A stretch of DNA of 64,000 nucleotides from GCA-2737125 sp044336815 (lineage in GTDB: Bacteria > Actinomycetota > Actinomycetes > S36-B12): contig JBIIOU010000001.1 of assembly GCA_044336815.1 (NCBI GenBank), positions 14,260-78,259 on the forward strand. The letters run 5' to 3'. Positions 17,397 through 25,299 of this stretch are shown here, in pieces. The notes under the pieces were generated by a model. The model was given only the letters and a program-made list of their open reading frames with translations. It made no database searches and had not been told where the DNA came from. Within the stretch, counting starts at the first letter, position 1. Every line of letters begins with the position of its first letter. Position numbers and translations under genes: made by a program.

Positions 17397-17835
17397 AGAT
17401 TGGGATCGACGCCTGCACGAGCACGGTTTTCGCATTACCCCGCAGCGCCAATTAGTCCTTGAAGCGGTCGAGCGGTTACAGCATGGGACACCTGAAACTA
17501 TTTTGGTCGAAGTTCAGCGAACCGCTACCGGGGTAAACCTATCAACGGTTTATCGCACCCTCGAGGTCCTAGAGAGTGTCGGACTAGTTACCCATGCACA
17601 TATTGGGCACGGGGCCCCGACCTACCACGCGGTTGATGAAGAACTTCACATCCACCTGGTGTGCGATCGCTGCTCTGCGGTCGTCAGCGTCCCCGCCGCT
17701 GTTGCATCAACTTTTGTCGAGCGCCTGCGAAGTGAACAAGGTTTCACCACGGATATCTCGCATATGGCGATACATGGGCACTGCGCAAAGTGTGAAGGCA
17801 AGTCAGGTGAAGATTTAACGGACGACGAATTGTGA
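17386..17835 (+). CDS. Fur-family metal-responsive regulator (Nur/Zur-like)
   Basis: Cytosolic metal-dependent repressor. The winged-helix domain (1-80) carries RITPQRQLVLEAV and the recognition helix NLSTVYRTLEVLE. The dimerisation domain has the metal-rich ELHIHLVCDRC and a final HGHCAKC, giving two CxxC pairs. At 149 residues it is normal for the family. The next gene's GTG overlaps its TGA (GTGA). In Streptomyces the nickel regulator Nur is, as I recall, in a similar neighbourhood, but the metal cannot be decided from this sequence; zinc, nickel, iron and peroxide sensing remain open. Confidence 0.85.
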   Translation: MASEDWDRRLHEHGFRITPQRQLVLEAVERLQHGTPETILVEVQRTATGVNLSTVYRTLEVLESVGLVTHAHIGHGAPTYHAVDEELHIHLVCDRCSAVVSVPAAVASTFVERLRSEQGFTTDISHMAIHGHCAKCEGKSGEDLTDDEL

Positions 17836-18809
17836 CTTCATTGGGTTTGCCGCACGCGGTCGCCGGCCCCGCCGGCACCGCCGACGAGTCAATCGCTTGG
17901 CATTTCGGGGATCCGCATCGTGAGCAGCGGTTACTCGTTGAAGGCATTGGCATCGTAGACATCTCAAATCGCGGAGTTGTCACGGTGACAGGCCCCGATC
18001 GCTTGACTTGGTTACACACGCTAACAACCCAGTACCTTGAAAACCTCCAGCCGCATGAGTCGGCGCTCGTCCTAATTTTAAGCCCACACGGTCATGTAGA
18101 GCATGAACTGCACCTGGTTGACGACGGCGAGACCTCGTGGCTAATTGTTGAGCCGGGCACTGCGGATTCGCTAGAAAAATATTTGATATCAATGCAATTC
18201 ATGTTGCGCGTAGAAATTAGCAATGTCACTTCGCAATTCGCAGTGGTGTGGGAGCCAATTGCTGCAGTAGATCCGCTGCACCCGACCTGGCTGGTTCCCG
18301 AGCCTTTTGCCGGTCGCGGACTGCTCGGTCGTGAGGTTATTATCCCGCGCGCAGATTTGAATTCGCGGCTCGAGAAGGCCCCGGCGCAATCCGGCAGTTG
18401 GGCGCTAGAGGCCTTGCGGGTGGCGGCAACCATGCCAAGGATGGGTGCTGAGACTGATCACAAGACCCTGCCGCACGAGGTGGGATGGATTGGCTCGGCG
18501 GTACACCTACAAAAGGGCTGTTACCGCGGTCAGGAGACTGTTGCGCGGGTACAAAATCTGGGTAAGCCGCCACGGCGCCTAGTTCTGCTACATCTTGATG
18601 GTTCGGCTGAAATTCTTCCCGGCCACGGTGCGCCAGTCTTTGCGGGCGATAAAGAGGTGGGTTGGGTTGGCACCGGAGCCCGTCATTATGAATTTGGTCC
18701 GGTGGCTACCGCCATAGTTAAACGAAATGTTCCCATTGAGGCGGTACTCACAATTCATACCGACGAGGGCGAAGTACCCGCGGCCCAGGAAAATTATTTG
18801 ACAATTTAG
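17832..18809 (+). CDS. YgfZ/GcvT-like folate-binding protein
   Basis: Folate-dependent helper protein; YgfZ family members assist iron-sulfur cluster enzymes. The signature KGCYRGQETVARVQ (about residues 224-237) is intact, and the N-terminal DISNRGVVTVTGPDRLTWL matches the GcvT-like fold. Length 325. It lacks the features of a true aminomethyltransferase, and no glycine-cleavage genes are nearby. It closes a four-gene plus-strand run with a GTGA overlap to the Fur-family regulator, suggesting Fe-S maintenance linked to metal or stress sensing. Confidence 0.88.
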   Translation: MTSLGLPHAVAGPAGTADESIAWHFGDPHREQRLLVEGIGIVDISNRGVVTVTGPDRLTWLHTLTTQYLENLQPHESALVLILSPHGHVEHELHLVDDGETSWLIVEPGTADSLEKYLISMQFMLRVEISNVTSQFAVVWEPIAAVDPLHPTWLVPEPFAGRGLLGREVIIPRADLNSRLEKAPAQSGSWALEALRVAATMPRMGAETDHKTLPHEVGWIGSAVHLQKGCYRGQETVARVQNLGKPPRRLVLLHLDGSAEILPGHGAPVFAGDKEVGWVGTGARHYEFGPVATAIVKRNVPIEAVLTIHTDEGEVPAAQENYLTI

Positions 18810-18831
18810 GTTTAAGACTGGATCGGCTGGG

Positions 18832-18843
18832 TATACCTAGGAC
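18832..18843 (+). promoter_or_regulatory. Leaderless -10 element of the GH5 cellulase gene
   Basis: TATACC (18832-18837) ends 6 nt before the ATG at 18844. A perfect TTGACA at 18798-18803 lies 28 bp upstream of it, too far to pair as a normal -35, so the -35 is unclear. Confidence 0.5.
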
Positions 18844-20883
18844 ATGTTCTCAACTACAGATACCCGAATTCATCGCAATACCGCAATTTCGCTCGTATTG
18901 GGCGTAATTCTCACCACCTTGGCCGCGGCCGGGGTTGGGGTGATTGCTGCCCCTACCGCATCGGCAGCTAGCGGATTGCCGGCCTTGCCACTGTCAACAA
19001 GTGGCAGCAAAATCGTTGATGCCACCGGGGCAACCATTACTTTGCAAGGCGTCAACTGGTTTGGTTTCGAAACCGCCAACCACGCACCCCACGGCTTATG
19101 GAGCCGCGACTACAAGGAAATGCTGGCGCAGATCAAAGCCCAAGGCTTCAACACCATCCGGATGCCGTTCTCTTTGCAGGCGATGGCGGCTTCAACAACC
19201 AGCGGCATTGATTATGCGAACGGGCGAAATGCGGCTCTTGCCGGCAAGACCCCGCAACAGGTGATGGATGTAATCATTGATGAAGCCGCGAATCAAGGTT
19301 TGATGATCATTCTCGACAACCACTCGCAAGCTGATGACGGCTTTATGTATGACCTTTGGTACGGGCAGAACGGTTATACCGAGGCCAATTGGGTCGCCAC
19401 CTGGCAGGCGCTCGCCAAACGCTATGTGAATAAGCCCAATGTCATCGCGGCTGACCTGAAGAACGAACCCCATGGTTCGGCTACTTGGGGGACCGGTGGT
19501 GCTACCGACTGGCGCCGTGCTGCAGAACTCGCTGGCAATGCCGTGCTTGCCCAGAACCCCAACATGTTGATTATTGTTGAAGGTATTGAGGGTCAAGTTG
19601 CTGGCGGGCAAAAACTTGATAGACATTGGTGGGGCGGCAACCTTGAGGGCGCGCGCGCGCATCCGGTGCGCCTATCAAAGTCGAATAAGCTTGTTTACTC
19701 ACCACATGAGTACGGCCCGGGAGTATTCGCCCAGCCCTGGTTCTCTGATCCGAATCAAGCATCAATCTTGGCCGACCGTTGGACAAAGGGATTCGGTTAT
19801 CTGGCGGACTCGGGCACTGCACCGATTTTGATCGGTGAGTTTGGTGCCAAGAACGTCGGTTTGGACACCACTGAAGGTCGATGGATCAGACAGTTCGCGG
19901 ACTACCTAGGGCGCAAGAATATGAGCTGGACGTTCTGGTCATGGAATCCTAACTCCGGTGATACCGGTGGTGTGCTGTTGGACGATTGGAAGACGATAAA
20001 CACCGCCAAGATGGCCTTGCTACGTTCGTTGATAAATAAAGAGGCCATTGCATTTGACGGCACGGTGACTCCATTGCCGACCCCATCTGCAACAGCCACG
20101 CCAACGGCTACACCGACAGCAACTCCGACGGCTTCACCGACCGCAGCTCCGTCAAATCCGGGGATCACCAAAGGGGTGATTACGTCAAAAATCGTTACTG
20201 ACTCATCGTGGGCTGGTGGCTGGTGCGGGAAACTCGGCGTTCAAAATGGCACCACTAATCGGATCATCATCGACAGAATCGAGTTCGACCTTTCTGCCGG
20301 TGGGACAATTTCGACATCGTGGAACGGCACCTTTGTGCGGTCGGGTAATCACGTGATTGTCACCCCACCAAGTTGGGCCAGCGCTAATGCCGGTACCGCC
20401 TTCACCGATACCGGGGTTTGTGTGACCGGTGCTGCTCCGGCGGCGGTAACGGCAACAACGCGTACGGTCGGTGGCGCGACACCGGCACCGACGGTTACTC
20501 CGACACCGACGGTTACTCCGGTACCGACGGCTACTCCGGTACCTACACCCACACCCACGGCCTCGACTGGTTCAGTCATCGCGGTCACCATGGTGAAGGA
20601 TTCGACCTGGGATGGCGGCTACTGCCGCAGTGTGCAAACCAAGAACACTGGGTCACAAGCCATTAACGGTTGGGCACTGCGTTTTAGCTTGCCGACGTCG
20701 GCAGTTATCTCGCAGTCTTGGAGTGGCACGCTTACCCGATCTGGTACCGCAGTAACAGTGAATCCGGCTGCTTGGGCGGCTCAGCTGGCACCTGGCCAAA
20801 CGGTTACCTCATTTGGTTTTTGTGTTACCACAGCGAGTAACACAAATGGTTCGGCAGAGCCAGCGGGGGTATCCGCGAGTTAG
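18844..20883 (+). CDS. Secreted GH5 cellulase with two CBM2 modules
   Basis: Exported endo-beta-glucanase candidate of 679 residues. A long signal peptide (about 1-42) leads to a GH5 catalytic barrel (about 44-400): acid/base Glu208 in KNEPHG, nucleophile Glu332 in IGEFG, and substrate-binding NTIRMPFS and SPHEYGPG. Two Pro/Thr linkers (about 409-437 and 545-575) flank a divergent CBM2-like module (440-540) and a second, more typical CBM2 (578-672). Each module has a cysteine pair (WCGKL...GVCV and YCRSV...GFCV) and surface tryptophans for cellulose binding. It stands alone between ygfZ-like and dtd genes. Cellulose or mannan are the likely targets. Confidence 0.93.
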   Translation: MFSTTDTRIHRNTAISLVLGVILTTLAAAGVGVIAAPTASAASGLPALPLSTSGSKIVDATGATITLQGVNWFGFETANHAPHGLWSRDYKEMLAQIKAQGFNTIRMPFSLQAMAASTTSGIDYANGRNAALAGKTPQQVMDVIIDEAANQGLMIILDNHSQADDGFMYDLWYGQNGYTEANWVATWQALAKRYVNKPNVIAADLKNEPHGSATWGTGGATDWRRAAELAGNAVLAQNPNMLIIVEGIEGQVAGGQKLDRHWWGGNLEGARAHPVRLSKSNKLVYSPHEYGPGVFAQPWFSDPNQASILADRWTKGFGYLADSGTAPILIGEFGAKNVGLDTTEGRWIRQFADYLGRKNMSWTFWSWNPNSGDTGGVLLDDWKTINTAKMALLRSLINKEAIAFDGTVTPLPTPSATATPTATPTATPTASPTAAPSNPGITKGVITSKIVTDSSWAGGWCGKLGVQNGTTNRIIIDRIEFDLSAGGTISTSWNGTFVRSGNHVIVTPPSWASANAGTAFTDTGVCVTGAAPAAVTATTRTVGGATPAPTVTPTPTVTPVPTATPVPTPTPTASTGSVIAVTMVKDSTWDGGYCRSVQTKNTGSQAINGWALRFSLPTSAVISQSWSGTLTRSGTAVTVNPAAWAAQLAPGQTVTSFGFCVTTASNTNGSAEPAGVSAS

Positions 20884-20924
20884 TGCAGTAGTTCAGTGGC
20901 AGGTGTCGCTGGTCAGGGCGTCCG

Positions 20925-21404
20925 TTAACCGTCAACTTCGACGGTAATAGTAAATGGGCCGTCGTTGACCAGCGACACTTGCATATCGGCGCCAAAGCGC
21001 CCGGTAGCAACGTCAACACCCCGGTCGCGCAGCGTCTGAATAAATACATCAATGAGTGGCTCGGCCACCGGACGCGGTGCCGCTTGATCCCAAGTGGGCC
21101 GGCGCCCCTTTTTGGTTTCTGCGTACAAAGTGAATTGACTTATGACAAGGACTGGCAGCTTTAGATCTGACGCCGAAAGTTCGCGGCTCGCATCAGCTGG
21201 CAGCTCGACCCCAACAGCCCTCGCGTGCTCATGCGAGAAGAGTCGCATGTCATAAATCTTGTCGGCTAGTGCCGTGGCCGCTGCCTTAGTGTCGGAATGA
21301 GTTACCCCAATCAAGATCACCAGGCCCGGCCCGACAATTGCACCGACCACTTCGCCGTCGACGCTCACTTGGCCGCCAGCTGCTCGTTGCACCACCGCTT
21401 TCAT
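20925..21404 (-). CDS. dtd: D-aminoacyl-tRNA deacylase
   Basis: Removes D-amino acids and mischarged glycine from tRNA, a cytosolic proofreading enzyme. The 159-residue length is typical. The catalytic SQFTLYAETKKGRRP is intact, and the Gly-cisPro motif appears as NDGPFTI near the C-terminus, with an extra Asp compared with the common NGPVT. It is a single gene, convergent with the cellulase and divergent from the XRE regulator. Confidence 0.95.
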   Translation of the reverse strand: MKAVVQRAAGGQVSVDGEVVGAIVGPGLVILIGVTHSDTKAAATALADKIYDMRLFSHEHARAVGVELPADASRELSASDLKLPVLVISQFTLYAETKKGRRPTWDQAAPRPVAEPLIDVFIQTLRDRGVDVATGRFGADMQVSLVNDGPFTITVEVDG

Positions 21405-21486
21405 GGGGGACAGCGTGCCATTAGTCGGGCAGGGCTGGGCTGGCGCGGGCTAGTGAGGGTGCGCTAGCCCCCGTTAGCACCCGCGT

Positions 21487-21516
21487 TTGCAAATGCAAGC
21501 ACTTTGGGTGCATACT
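21487..21516 (+). promoter_or_regulatory. Promoter of the XRE regulator, leaderless
   Basis: A -35 TTGCAA (21487-21492), an 18-bp spacer and -10 CATACT (21511-21516) stand 6 nt before the ATG at 21523. The TTGCAAATGCAA stretch is an imperfect dyad that could be an operator. Confidence 0.55.
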
Positions 21517-21522
21517 GCAGTT

Positions 21523-21897
21523 ATGGCGAGAATCGATGTGAGTGGGATCGGCGGGTTCATCCGCGAGCAGCGCGACCAGGCGCAGATGTCAGTGCGTCAG
21601 TTGGCAAAGGCCGCAGAAGTCTCCAATCCGTACCTCAGTCAGGTCGAACGAGGCCTACGCAAGCCCAGCGCCGAGATCCTGAGCCGGATCGCACAGGGAC
21701 TGCGGATTTCCGCGGAGACCTTGTACGTACGGGCGGGCATATTGGCTCAGCGCGAGGGGGATGAGGTCGTCACCACTGCGATCGCCTCAGACGCCACCCT
21801 CACCGAGCGGCAGCGAGCGACGCTGTTGCAGATCTACGCCGCTTTTCAGTCTGAGAACCAGGCGCAAGTAACACCACGAGAGGATGAGGAATCATGA
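21523..21897 (+). CDS. XRE-family helix-turn-helix regulator
   Basis: 124-residue DNA-binding protein. The Cro/C1 helix-turn-helix fills the first 65 residues: IREQRDQAQMSVRQLAKAAE then VSNPYLSQVERGLRKPSAEI. The C-terminal half has no recognised ligand domain. I start at ATG 21523; no ribosome-binding site precedes it, but a promoter at leaderless spacing does. Its last codons overlap the start of the FDLPK-repeat gene (ATGA). The order XRE - small repeat protein - DUF2516 parallels Mycobacterium Rv0474 - hbhA - Rv0476, so it probably controls the following gene. Confidence 0.88.
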   Translation: MARIDVSGIGGFIREQRDQAQMSVRQLAKAAEVSNPYLSQVERGLRKPSAEILSRIAQGLRISAETLYVRAGILAQREGDEVVTTAIASDATLTERQRATLLQIYAAFQSENQAQVTPREDEES

Positions 21898-22211
21898 CAA
21901 GTAAGGAATACGTACCGGCCAAGAAGGTAGCGGCTGCCGCTAAGGCCACCACGTCAAAGGTCGCACATTCGGCTAAGGCGAGTCTGCCATTTGATCTTCC
22001 CAAGTTCGATCTACCTAAGTTCGATCTACCTAAGTTCGATCTACCTAAGTTCGATCTACCTAAGTTTGAGCTTCCCAAGGTTGATCTTTTAAACCTGAAT
22101 CTCAGCTCGATGGCAACAAGTGCTCGCACGCGGGTAGAGACCAAGACCGCGGACGTACGCAACTCGGTGAATCACGGCGTTACTTTGCTGCGCGAGGCAG
22201 TTGGTATCTAA
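21894..22211 (+). CDS. FDLPK-repeat protein in the hbhA-equivalent position
   Basis: 105-residue protein with no family I recognise. Residues 8-30 are Lys/Ala-rich (KKVAAAAKATTSKVAH). Residues 33-62 are six pentapeptides: FDLPK five times then FELPK, followed by VDLLN. Residues 72-105 form a predicted amphipathic helix (RTRVETKTADVRNSV). No signal peptide or membrane helix. It is translationally coupled to the XRE regulator and occupies the slot of the heparin-binding hemagglutinin gene in Mycobacterium. The Lys/Ala stretch is faintly reminiscent, but the repeat is different. A granule-, membrane- or nucleoid-associated role is possible; nothing is shown. Confidence 0.8.
   Translation: MTSKEYVPAKKVAAAAKATTSKVAHSAKASLPFDLPKFDLPKFDLPKFDLPKFDLPKFELPKVDLLNLNLSSMATSARTRVETKTADVRNSVNHGVTLLREAVGI
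21990..22079 (+). repeat. 15-bp in-frame tandem repeat encoding FDLPK
   Basis: Six 15-bp units. Four at 22005-22064 are identical (TTCGATCTACCTAAG). The outer two (21990-22004, 22065-22079) differ at a few positions and use CTTCCCAAG endings. Identical DNA in the middle suggests recent expansion by slippage, with copy-number change preserving the frame. Confidence 0.95.
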
Positions 22212-22228
22212 GAAAAGTAGATTCAGTA

Positions 22229-22266
22229 AAGGACGGGCTCGAGCCACTTGGCACGGGCCCGCCCTT
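22229..22266 (+). terminator. Hairpin terminator after the FDLPK-repeat gene
   Basis: Arms 22229-22240 and 22255-22266 pair at 11 of 12 positions (one A/C mismatch, one G-U). The stem extends inward by G-C pairs to an ACTT loop at 22246-22249. The downstream T-run is weak, so a partly Rho-dependent end or attenuation before DUF2516 is possible. Confidence 0.6.
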
Positions 22267-22284
22267 CGTCTGACGGCCCTGTAA

Positions 22285-22296
22285 TAACGTTCTCCT
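22285..22296 (+). promoter_or_regulatory. Leaderless -10 element of the DUF2516 gene
   Basis: TAACGT (22285-22290) lies 6 nt before the ATG at 22297. It follows the hairpin terminator, implying that DUF2516 has its own leaderless transcript. Confidence 0.4.
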
Positions 22297-22578
22297 ATGT
22301 TCGGTGCCGTGCAGGACTTAGTGATGCTCGCGCTATGGGTGATTACCTTTGGCGTAAAAGCTTTTGCTTTCGTTGATTGCCTGCGCCGGCGCCCCGATGC
22401 ATTTCCAGCGGTTGGCCGCCAGACCAAAGTGCTTTGGATGATCCTCACCGGCTTAGCGGCACTTACCGGTGTATTGCCACAGCTAACCCTGACAATCTTT
22501 GGCATTGCCGGCATCGTGATCGCCTTAATTTATCTCTTCGATATCCGACCGCGAATCATCGATATCACCAGGCGCTAA
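22297..22578 (+). CDS. DUF2516 family membrane protein
   Basis: 93-residue actinobacterial membrane protein with three helices (about 5-25, 45-62, 66-83) and a basic C-terminus. The segment VDCLRRRPDAFPAVGRQTK between helices 1 and 2 is typical of the family. Its place after the XRE regulator and repeat protein matches Mycobacterium Rv0476. It converges with gpmA. Function unknown. Confidence 0.82.
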   Translation: MFGAVQDLVMLALWVITFGVKAFAFVDCLRRRPDAFPAVGRQTKVLWMILTGLAALTGVLPQLTLTIFGIAGIVIALIYLFDIRPRIIDITRR

Positions 22579-22665
22579 TTCGCCCGGGACGGCTTTTTAA
22601 AGCCCGTATTGCATAGCAGGCTACAAATTTAGGCTTTGACAGTATTCAAAATCTTGGGCCCAGCG

Positions 22666-23427
22666 CTATTTCTTGCCCTGCGCTGCAACTGCCGCGGCCG
22701 CGGTAATGGCGGCATCTGGGTCTAGGTATTGGCCACCGGGCACGATTGGCTTTAGGTCATCATCTAGTCGGTACACAAGTGGGATACCGGTGGGGATGTT
22801 GAGCGAGGCAATGTCGTGGTCTGAAATTCCGTCAAGGTGCTTAACCATGGCACGCAGTGAGTTACCGTGCGCAGCGACCATCACGGTCATTCCAGCGCGA
22901 AGATGTTCGGCGACGATGACATCCTGCCAGTAGGGCATCAAGCGCTCAACAACATCGGACAAGCATTCGGTGGCTGGCAGCGCCTCTGGAGGTAGCGCAG
23001 AGTACCGCGCGTCACCGGTTTGGGCCCATTTGTCATGTGGGTCAATCGGCGGCGGCGGGACGTTGTAGGAGCGCCGCCACAGCATGAATTGCTCTTCGCC
23101 ATATTGCTCGAGGGTTTCCTTCTTGTTCTTACCCTGCAGTGCTCCGTAGTGACGCTCATTTAATCGCCAATTTCGAGCCACCGGTATCCAAAGCCGATCG
23201 CACGCATCGAGGGCAAGCTGCGAAGTCTTGATCGCGCGCTGCAGAACTGAAGTGTGGACAATATCGGGAAAAATGCCAGCTTCTGCTAGTAACTCGCCAC
23301 CCCGTGTGGCCTCAGCCCGACCCTTGTCGGTTAGATCTACATCGACCCACCCGGTGAATAAGTTCTCGGCATTCCAGACGCTCTCACCGTGGCGCAGCAG
23401 GATCAGGGTGTAGGGGGCATTGCTCAT
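22666..23427 (-). CDS. gpmA: 2,3-bisphosphoglycerate-dependent phosphoglycerate mutase
   Basis: Interconverts 3- and 2-phosphoglycerate in glycolysis and gluconeogenesis. The 253-residue protein has the phospho-histidine motif LLRHGESVWN near the N-terminus, followed by NLFTGWVDVDLT, and the second histidine in VAAHGNSLRA. It is the last of a phoU-mshA-ybjN-gpmA minus-strand run also found next to senX3-regX3 in Mycobacterium. A short Ala-rich tail ends the protein. Confidence 0.96.
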   Translation of the reverse strand: MSNAPYTLILLRHGESVWNAENLFTGWVDVDLTDKGRAEATRGGELLAEAGIFPDIVHTSVLQRAIKTSQLALDACDRLWIPVARNWRLNERHYGALQGKNKKETLEQYGEEQFMLWRRSYNVPPPPIDPHDKWAQTGDARYSALPPEALPATECLSDVVERLMPYWQDVIVAEHLRAGMTVMVAAHGNSLRAMVKHLDGISDHDIASLNIPTGIPLVYRLDDDLKPIVPGGQYLDPDAAITAAAAVAAQGKK

Positions 23428-23447
23428 GGGTACATCCTGCCGGATAG

Positions 23448-23957
23448 CTAGTTTGGGCCGCGCGCCTGATCGACTTCGGTCAAGTGAGCGAAGGCCGCAA
23501 GATTTGCCGTGGACTCACCGCGGGAGATTCGCCAGGCCCATTCACGTTTAATGGAAGCGGCAAATCCAAGTTCGAGGATGGTGTTGAATGCGCCGTCAGA
23601 ATACTCAAGGACCGAGCCGAGCACTCGATCGAGTTCAGCAGAGGTAATGGAATTTAGGGGTATCCGACCCGTTAGGTAGATGTCACCGAGGTGGTCGACG
23701 GCAAACGAGACGGCATACATACGCCTATTGCGTTCGAGTAGCCACCGATAAACGCCTTCGTGATTATCTTCAGGGTTGCGTGAGACAAATGCATTTACGG
23801 TTACTGCATGGGAGCCAACCGTCAAGGACATATTGGTTTGTAGTTTGTGTTCCCCCGGCAAAGTGATCACAAATGTGTCTGGGCCAGATTGCTCATAGGT
23901 AAGTTCGCACGATTTGAGATATTGGCCAATGAAGGTGATGGGTTCGGTGTTTGTCAT
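23448..23957 (-). CDS. YbjN domain protein
   Basis: 169-residue soluble protein of the YbjN family, a fold related to type III secretion chaperones whose role in actinobacteria is unknown. Recognisable parts are FVITLPGEHKLQTNMSLTVG and the central YRWLLERNRRMYAVSFAVD. It lies between mshA (16-bp gap) and gpmA (20-bp gap), the same place as in Mycobacterium (Rv0487), so it is almost surely co-transcribed with them. Confidence 0.85.
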   Translation of the reverse strand: MTNTEPITFIGQYLKSCELTYEQSGPDTFVITLPGEHKLQTNMSLTVGSHAVTVNAFVSRNPEDNHEGVYRWLLERNRRMYAVSFAVDHLGDIYLTGRIPLNSITSAELDRVLGSVLEYSDGAFNTILELGFAASIKREWAWRISRGESTANLAAFAHLTEVDQARGPN

Positions 23958-23973
23958 AGTTCGCCCATAGTTC

Positions 23974-25263
23974 TTATCCGGGAAGTGCGGTAAGTTGGGT
24001 TGAAGATTGCCTGTTGGCTAGCGCTGCACGATACGTAGCGATTAGTCCGGTGGTGGTTGCGCTCCACCCAAAGGTTGATGCGTGCATCCGGGCGCCGACC
24101 GAAAGTTCATGTAGGCGTTCTGGGTTGCTGATTAGGGCCCCAATTGCCTGTGAATATTCGACTGGATCGTGGCTGCTGATCAGCACGCCACTCACGCCGT
24201 CGGCAACGGCGGTGCGAAGCCCCCCGACACTTGATGCAACAACCGGAGTTGCGCAGGCTTGCGCCTCGACCGCTACGAGTCCGAAGGACTCGGAGTATGA
24301 GGGCACTACGGCAATATCAGCAGCGCGATACCAGTCGGCGAGGGTTTGCCGGTCACCTGGCGGCTCAAAGCGGATTAGGTCGGTGATACCTAACTCATTC
24401 GCGAGATCAGCTAGGGCGGTCGGCTGCTCAAGCCCGCTGCCTGATGGCCCGCCGCAAATCGTGATTACTAACCGATCGCGAAGCGCCGGGTCAGCGTGTA
24501 CCAGATGGGCTACCGCTTTGATCAAAATGTCTGGGGCTTTAAGTGGTTGAATTCGGCCCACGAACAAGAGAACGACTTGATCTTGTCGCAATCCGAATCG
24601 GGAACGTGCGTGCATTTTGTCCCCCGGGGTAAATACATCTAGATCGACACCAGGGTGGACAACATCTACGCGATGCGGATCTGCTCCGTACAAAGTAATC
24701 AGCTGGTCTGCTTCATCAATCGTATTGGCAATAAGGCGATCGGCGGCGGCTATGACTTGTTCCTCGCCGATTATCCGCATTGTAGGTTCCGGAGTATCGC
24801 CATCGGCTAGTTCGGCGTTCTTTACTTTCGCCATCGTGTGCATTGAATGTACGAGTGGCACATTCCACCTGTCTGCGGCTAGCCAGCCGACTTGCCCAGA
24901 TAGCCAATAGTGCGAGTGAATTAAATCGAACCAACCTTCTGGGTGTGCTGCCTCAACACGCATCACACCAGCCGAAACGGCGCACAGCTGGGCTGGCAGA
25001 TCTTGCTTGAGTAAACCCTCGTAGGGGCCGGCAGTAATGTGGCGGACTTTCACACCCGGCATAAAGTCGATGACAGGGGCTAGGTCGGAGGAGGTGGCAC
25101 GGGTGAAAATTTCAACCTCGATACCGCTCTCTGCCAATCGGCGCGCGGTCTCAACCACGTAGACATTCATGCCACCTGCGTCGCCGGTGCCGGGTTGATC
25201 AAGTGGCGAAGTGTGGATGGAGAGCACTGCAATGCGTCGTGGTGTTTGCATGCGGCGTTGCAT
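23974..25263 (-). CDS. mshA: D-inositol-3-phosphate glycosyltransferase
   Basis: First step of mycothiol synthesis: transfers GlcNAc from UDP-GlcNAc to 1D-myo-inositol 3-phosphate. The GT4 protein of 429 residues has the MshA opening AVLSIHTSPLDQPGTGDAGG followed by MNVYVVETARRL. Donor-site motifs are LFVGRIQPLKAPD and the glutamates of YSESFGLVAVEAQA. The start at 25263 follows a good AGGGAG; an internal ATG four codons later is possible. It is 36 bp after phoU. Together with mshD it marks a mycothiol-using cell. Confidence 0.94.
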   Translation of the reverse strand: MQRRMQTPRRIAVLSIHTSPLDQPGTGDAGGMNVYVVETARRLAESGIEVEIFTRATSSDLAPVIDFMPGVKVRHITAGPYEGLLKQDLPAQLCAVSAGVMRVEAAHPEGWFDLIHSHYWLSGQVGWLAADRWNVPLVHSMHTMAKVKNAELADGDTPEPTMRIIGEEQVIAAADRLIANTIDEADQLITLYGADPHRVDVVHPGVDLDVFTPGDKMHARSRFGLRQDQVVLLFVGRIQPLKAPDILIKAVAHLVHADPALRDRLVITICGGPSGSGLEQPTALADLANELGITDLIRFEPPGDRQTLADWYRAADIAVVPSYSESFGLVAVEAQACATPVVASSVGGLRTAVADGVSGVLISSHDPVEYSQAIGALISNPERLHELSVGARMHASTFGWSATTTGLIATYRAALANRQSSTQLTALPG

Positions 25264-25299
25264 TTGCAGTATCTCCCTTCGGCCAGGGGTGAGAAATGG

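Noticed and set aside
18798..18837. Standard -35/-10 promoter TTGACA...TATACC for the cellulase
   Set aside because: Spacer is 28 bp, too long for a usual sigma-70-type promoter; only the -10 is kept.
20077..20560. Short repeats in the cellulase gene as a mobile or CRISPR element
   Set aside because: They encode the Pro/Thr interdomain linkers, normal for secreted glycanases.
21990..22079. CRISPR-like array
   Set aside because: Units are 15 bp, contiguous and without spacers, and encode an in-frame pentapeptide.
22582..22612. Terminator between DUF2516 and gpmA
   Set aside because: Stem needs a bulge and a 2-nt loop; too weak to call.
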